From the NCBI GenBank assembly GCA_025331565.1, contig JAFREQ010000250.1, positions 1 through 64,000 on the forward strand: a stretch of 64,000 nucleotides of DNA, written 5' to 3'. Both the position numbers and the translations under genes were made by a program. The stretch is from Holacanthus passer. Lineage: Eukaryota > Chordata > Actinopteri > Pomacanthidae. Shown here piece after piece: positions 59,137 through 64,000 of this stretch. The notes under the pieces were generated by a model that was not told where the DNA came from, searched no databases, and saw only the letters and a list, made by a program, of their open reading frames with translations. Position 1 is the stretch's first letter, and every line of letters starts with the position of its first letter.

Positions 59137-60079
59137 AAAATGCAAAAATATTCTTACCTGCAAATAAAAAAGAGACTCATATGTAAATTGTTTTTTTTTT
59201 CTGTGGTTTTGTGTTTTCAGTTCATGGACTTTACATTTTACAAAGCACATCATAATTTGGATTGAGTTCATAACTTTCAGGCATCAACTACATTCAGTTT
59301 ATTTCAGTACAATACCGCAAAGATTTAATACAGAAATAAGGGTGCGTTACACTATTAGTGGTTAATGTGTCCTGGATGAGGAGCGGGCCACAGAGGTATG
59401 ATCAACTGATAAGTATCTCGATCAGTTTCCACATCCCGAGAGTTTTCTGATGTTCAAACTTGTAGTGTCCAACCGATGTTGACTCAAGTGACATCACTTA
59501 AGGCCACTTATCAGACTCCACACGGCTCCATCTCAATACATAAATGAGCCACAGTGTTTCACTGAGTGACATGTTCCTTCATTAACATAAAAGCTCTCTG
59601 TAGTTTATTTTGACTTAATCTGCATATGAATGCATAATCTGCAAGGGACAAATTTTGGTATCAGAAGCGTTCTGGTTTCTGTTTGCAGTCAATTTGTGGC
59701 CAGAGTAGTTTTGACCAATCATGTTTGAGCTGGCTTTGGTTGCCTGCAGGTAAACAGTCTGTGGAGAGAGAAAAAGAGGCAGAATACACTGACTGAAATG
59801 CAAACTTTGAACCCATCGATTATCATCTGACAACTATTTAGCTTTTTATTAGCTTTTTCATATTTACCTGCGTTCATATGCAGATATGTGTTTATAAAAT
59901 GTTGCTAATCAGACTGTAAACTATTACTCACAGAAACACCTTGACCCAGATAATCACTATCTGAATATCTGCTGGTCACCCCAGATGCTAAATCATCATC
60001 AGAAGATCGCTGATGGGAAGCAATTGTGGCTTCATCTACATCTGAAGATAGTCCCCAACAAATGCAATATATCCATATA

Positions 60080-60777
60080 CACTACTCACAAAAAGTTAGG
60101 GATATTCGGCTTTTGGGTGAAATTTCAGGATGAACCTAAAATGCATTATAACCTTTACAGGTGAACTTAATGTGACCTTCTGTAAACTTTTGAATGCACA
60201 TGTCCAACTGTTCAATGTTTCAGTACTTTTTGCACAAGTTGTTGTTCTCTAACAAAGAGCTTAACGGCAAAATTCACAACAGGTATTTGATCCATGAATT
60301 GACCAATAAATTTCCTGGTTCAATTAGAATTGGTATTTAAACAGTCCTCCTCATCATGCTCTTCACATTTTGGCATCATGAGACCAGGACTACGCCTAAC
60401 AATTGATCAACAGTACCTCGCCACTGCGAGGCTTCAAACAGGATGTTCTCAGACGGAAGTGGCCACTGAGCTTAGAGTGTCACCGAGTGTCATCAGCAGC
60501 AGACAATAAGTCGGCTCGTGAGCAGCATGAGACGTCGTTGTCAAGCTGTAATTGATGCTCAAGGGCACATGACAATGACAACATTTTTTGTTGTGGTATA
60601 CCCACCACTGTTGTTGGCTTTAGTTTCAATAAATTATTTGAGATGAGGAAATCACCAGTGCATGCCTCTACTTAAATGCCCTACTTTCATGATATAATAT
60701 CACTGTGTGTGAACATTTTTACATTTTCCATAAATTTCACCCGAAAGCCAAATATCCCTAACTTTTTGTGAGTAGTG
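60080..60777 (+). mobile_element. Internally deleted Tc1/mariner-like transposon, 698 bp, TA TSD
   Basis: The left end CACTACTCACAAAAAGTTAG and the right end (reverse complement) agree over about 45 bases with few mismatches. TA dinucleotides flank both ends (60078-60079 and 60778-60779). Inside, a start codon at 60378 begins the N-terminus of a Tc1-type transposase, but the catalytic domain is missing, so the element needs help in trans. The well-kept inverted repeats suggest a younger age than the LINE fragments. Confidence 0.9.
60378..60509 (+). pseudogene. Tc1-type transposase N-terminal remnant (helix-turn-helix)
   Basis: A short 43-codon frame after ATG at 60378. YLATARLQTGCSQTEVATEL and RVSPSVIS correspond to the first paired-like helix-turn-helix that binds the inverted repeats in Tc1-type transposases. 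It ends at TAA 60507-60509. Downstream only about 270 bases remain before the right end, against roughly 900 bases needed for the rest of a full transposase (about 340 residues in the family), so the DDE catalytic domain is deleted. Such a truncated DNA-binding domain is not expected to move DNA. Confidence 0.8.
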
Positions 60778-60808
60778 TATATATATATTTATATTATTCA
60801 ATATAACA

Positions 60809-61010
60809 TTTGATAAAAACTACCGTGAGCAGCTGTTTTATGAAATTACTAAGCCTTTATTAAACATTATTTTGCTGTGAACTGAGTGTTTAAAGTCTTA
60901 ATTAGGAGCCAATGGGCTTCAAACTGAGAGCCACAGACAGGACTAACACATTCTTGGTTTGGTCTATTCATGGGATTTGTTGACAGTATAAAATGTAGAA
61001 TAACACCAGT
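60809..61010 (+). repeat. Diverged direct repeat, copy 2
   Basis: Partner of 58056-58295, starting just 30 bases after the Tc1-like element. The copies differ by many substitutions and several small indels. Confidence 0.75.
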
Positions 61011-61019
61011 CTTGCTAAA

Positions 61020-61200
61020 TGTATGTAAGTACTTTTACTCCAGTACTGTACTTCAATTCAATTTTGAGATACTATTTTCCATATTGTGCAACTTCACACT
61101 TCTAATTGAATTGAGTTCCACTCTACTACACTTCAGAAGGAAATATTGTTCTTTTCAATCCACTACATTTATCTGACAGATGTTAACATTCCTTCAGTGA
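61020..61200. repeat. Decayed fish interspersed repeat (AAGTACTTTTACTCC type)
   Basis: GTAAGTACTTTTACTCCAGT, a later ACTTCACACTTCTAATTGA-like stretch, GAAGGAAATATTGTTCTTTT and CCACTACATTTATCTGACAG resemble a common fish repeat I recall. The subterminal motif AAGTACTTTTACT is also seen in hAT-2, but the two are not otherwise alike. Confidence 0.5.
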
Positions 61201-61339
61201 ATATTTTTTCAACCACTGCTTTTCAGTGCTTTCAAATGAGCAAACTATGTAACAGAGATATTGTGATCTGTGGTGACTGGTACCTGTGATGAGCCAGTAC
61301 TTTACAGCTCTAATTAATAATGCCAAATTTTTATTTTTA

Positions 61340-62778
61340 TTTACATTTTTAAACACATATTCCAACAAAAATGAAAATACTTTGTGTCTTTTGCTGTATT
61401 TCCATAGAAATGAATCTACTTTGGAGAATGTATGAGAATGGCCATTATAATGAAACATTTCACTCAGCTTCCCACATGTTGTAGAGTACGAGTGTGTGTT
61501 CATGTTAACAGTGTCCGTCCATGTGGTTCCCTGGTACTACATTATATCAGATGGGCGTGTGGAGGCTTTTTGTGTATGATGATAGATTGATTTGATCTTT
61601 CTGACATGTTTGAGGACCCCTGCTGTCTATGCAGTGTAATAAAACAGATATGCAGCCATTACGCTTCCTTTGCCTAGACTTTTGCCCAATATGCAATTCA
61701 GCCCTTCTCATCATGAATCTACAAATTGAACAAGACTTGTAATAAGCTAAAAGCTAATGCTTTCTTAGTCTTGAGCCCTGATGTCATTCTTTTTCAAATT
61801 GCACCATTATTTTTATAAAGAGCTTTCCCATGCTCCATTTGTCTGTTTAATACAGCACATCTGGTGGATCCATTCTCCTCTCCGGCTTTCCTTGTGAAAA
61901 ACAGTCTGTCGTCATTGCAGCGATGGAGGGGGGAGCGTTGTGGAAACCTGCAGCCTCTCGGGTGAGAGGCATTACAGCTTTATGAGTGATGGACTGCCTG
62001 AGCGCTGGACGAGCCGGGCTGAGCCAGGAGCCAGTGGAACACATTGTTATGGCAACATCACAGTAAGTGTGTTTAGACTACGCCGTGCAATGAGGTAATG
62101 CCTGTGATGTAACTTCAAGGAAGCAAACAGGAGAGAGGGGAATACATACTATAGGGGGCAATGGTGGAATTGGCACTAATGTTTGCCAGACCACAGCACA
62201 CAGTGTTATGTAGGAAACAGAAACTGAAGAGCAGAATCAAACCCACCCAGTGACAGAGTCGCTCCAGGAAAGTTTTTACTTTGATTTGTTTTTCTAAAGA
62301 TCCAAATCACATAGTGTCACTGCAAAAAGAAAAGAGCATTGGTCACTGTGTGGTGAAGCCACTCAAACCAAGTCCAGTTTTCATGTTTTGACTAGAAGTA
62401 ACCTGCAACTATGAATTTTTGCAAATCCAGTATTTCTGCATCCAACTTTGGCTCCCCCAGGTGGTAGCATTAAAAAAAAAAGACTGTGTTTGACACTTCA
62501 GGAGAGATAAACTCCAAAATGGACAGCGGACACTTATGTGGCTCTGTTTACACTGGATGTGTGAGCACGTACAGTAAATGTGCACAGTCAGTTAGTGCAG
62601 TCATAAATTCTGGGCTGTACCTGAATGGTCGGCACAAACTCTCGCAAACATGGGCAGATCAAAAATTTGCATCATGGCTCTCTCATGGCCCTGATGATTT
62701 ATTTTTGCTTAATTCCATCCATTACTGACAGTTACCTGGCCAGATCACACAAATCTCTTGCCTACTTGCAACATGGGA
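61340..62778. other. Non-coding interval, no gene recognised
   Basis: No exon, RNA gene or repeat recognised. Open frames (61847-62044 minus, 62486-62728 plus) have no motif I know. Confidence 0.55.
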
Positions 62779-62780
62779 CA

Positions 62781-62836
62781 GTTGTGAATTTCCCCACTGT
62801 GGGACGAATAAATGTTTATCTTATCTTATCTTATCA
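62781..62836 (+). mobile_element. Isolated LINE 3' tail (LINE A type)
   Basis: TGAATTTCCCCACTGTGGGA, then CGAATAAATG and TTATC repeats, match the tail of LINE A at 3013-3062 in opposite orientation. No LINE coding region precedes it, so only the last 55 or so bases were inserted or survive. Confidence 0.85.
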
Positions 62837-62839
62837 TCC

Positions 62840-63228
62840 ATGGAAGTGCATGTGTGGTTTATGAGCAGCAGGTTCCTCATCAGTTGGTCCTGTTACTGAG
62901 GAGGTGAGACAAGACACATTCATCAAGTTGTTACTAGTGATTATTGGCAGTAGTTTACACTTTAGTACATCAGTTGGGAGGACAACCCTACTTGGAAAAG
63001 CCTCAAACAGATTACAGATGGATTTGACCTCTCACAGTTAATCTAAGGTCCAACCAGAATCACCAACACCTGCTAACAAAGGGCCTGAAATTAGTAGAGT
63101 TCCTTAAAGTGAACTTCAAAATTTCAGAGACATTATACAGGAAATAAAGTGGAATAAATGAATAAAGCATAATCCAAAATCTAATAAAACAATACAGGGA
63201 GATCTGATTTAAAAGGGGGGAAAATAAC
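62840..63228. other. Non-coding interval, possibly 5' part of LINE D
   Basis: No motif recognised before the first LINE-like residues at about 63232. Confidence 0.4.
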
Positions 63229-63231
63229 CTG

Positions 63232-64000
63232 CCATGGTTCAATCCAAGAAGTCAGATTAACTGTGTTAAGGAACAAAGTAAGAAGAACTTGACTTTTTCT
63301 TGAAAATAACTAGCAAAGCAAGAGGTAACACAAAATTAATCTGGGAGCAAATTGGGAAATTGACAGGACAACATCTCAAAGTAGGAAAGCAAATGGAACT
63401 TGAAATCAGTGGGAACCTTTCAAAGGACTTTGTCCAAATTGTGGAGGCTCTCAACCATTATTTTATTGATTCTGTGGTTACTACTGCACAGTTTCTCTCT
63501 GAGTAGCATGAACACTGCTCCATTAGATGATGCAGCCTTGCAGTCACGATCTTTTTCATTGGATGTTGCAGAACCAGCCTTCCACATAAGAGTTATTCCT
63601 GAGGCAGATGTGCTAAGAATAATCAATCTTAAAACATCAAAAGCAAAGGATATGTATGAGATGGATACTGCCAAGCTTAAGGATTGAAGAACATCCTTAG
63701 TCTCTCCCCTCACAAATATCTTAAACCAGTCCCTCTCCCTGGGAGTCTTCAGGAAGACTGCTATTGTAACACCAATTTTTGGTCTGGCATCCCTCTTACC
63801 TTCAACTACAGGTTTATCGGTATCCTACCAACAGTATCAAACTCAGCAGAGAGATGGGTTGCAGATCTGTTGACTTTCCATCTGAACAGCTGCAGTATCA
63901 GTTTGGATTTAGAGCCAATCACTCTACAGAGACAGTTAACCGCTTCTTTATAGAGAAGGTTACATTATCATTGGATAAGGATGGCGTTGTGGGGCCTGTG
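63232..64000 (+). pseudogene. LINE linker and reverse transcriptase N-terminus (LINE D), runs off window
   Basis: The plus strand encodes PWFNPRSQINCVKEQSKKN (about 63232), ITSKARGNTKLIWEQIGKLT (63306-63365), SFSLDVAEPAFHIRVIPEAD and VLRIINLKTSKAKDMYEMDT (63550-63670). It continues with TSLVSPLTNILNQSLSLGVF, KTAIVTPIF, RFIGILPTVSNSAERWVADL, LTFHLNSCSISL, and finally FGFRANHSTETVNRFFIEKV. This is the endonuclease-RT linker and the fingers part of a CR1/L2/Rex-type RT up to just before motif A. At least five frameshifts or stops break it. The catalytic part lies beyond the window, so activity cannot be judged, but the frameshifts argue against it. Confidence 0.8.

Larger units (their letters stand above)
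58300..60075. other. Non-coding interval, no gene recognised
   Basis: Contains a GT tract (58770-58792) and an AAAT tract (59113-59136). The minus-strand frame 58241-58702 (153 codons) overlaps other unrelated open frames and has no motif I recognise. Confidence 0.5.

Overview
The window looks like teleost fish genomic DNA. The evidence is AT-rich sequence with many long CA/GT, AAAT and CT microsatellites, spliced transposase exons, and a dense mix of fish-type mobile elements: DIRS-order tyrosine-recombinase retrotransposon, CR1/L2-like and L1-like LINEs, tRNA-derived SINEs, hAT and Tc1/mariner DNA transposons, and an LTR. I recognise no host protein-coding exon, rRNA, genuine tRNA gene or CRISPR array. 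Almost every convincing open frame is a piece of a transposable element. The other open frames are short, low-complexity or unlike anything I know.

Layout. 1-1050: 3' part of a DIRS-type element (RT tail and RNase H) that enters from the left edge. It has lost its recombinase region and ends in a pyrimidine-rich minisatellite and a terminal-repeat-like motif. 3011-5870: a minus-strand CR1/L2-like LINE with an internal deletion. 9.79-10.19 kb and 22.26-22.67 kb: an inverted pair of copies of an interspersed repeat I cannot classify. 17.7 kb: a tiny LINE RT remnant. 20.15-21.2 kb: an L1-like RT fragment (minus). 26.2 and 31.4 kb: two tRNA-derived SINEs (minus). 29.0-29.6 kb: C-terminus of another LINE (minus). 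31.6 kb and 62.8 kb: isolated LINE 3' tails.

36.7-43.5 kb is the most structured part. A DIRS-order element (gag with CCCH zinc finger, RT, RNase H, tyrosine recombinase) carries two nested non-autonomous hAT elements. One is 1963 bp in the 5' leader (target duplication GTTTCCTC) and one is 839 bp inside gag (target duplication GTTAATAC). The first hAT keeps three phased exons of the N-terminus of its transposase. Both insertions have intact ends, so the order of events (DIRS first, hATs later) can be read directly.

44983-45659 is a solo LTR with a 5-bp target duplication. 52.4-53.0 kb holds two juxtaposed LINE fragments. 58.06 and 60.81 kb carry a diverged direct repeat. 60080-60777 is an internally deleted Tc1-like element with a TA duplication. 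A third LINE runs off the right edge from about 63.2 kb.

The genes do not form a pathway. The window records repeated insertion, nesting, internal deletion and decay. I found no convincing undescribed system; the best leads are the unclassified inverted repeat pair and the nested DIRS/hAT locus.
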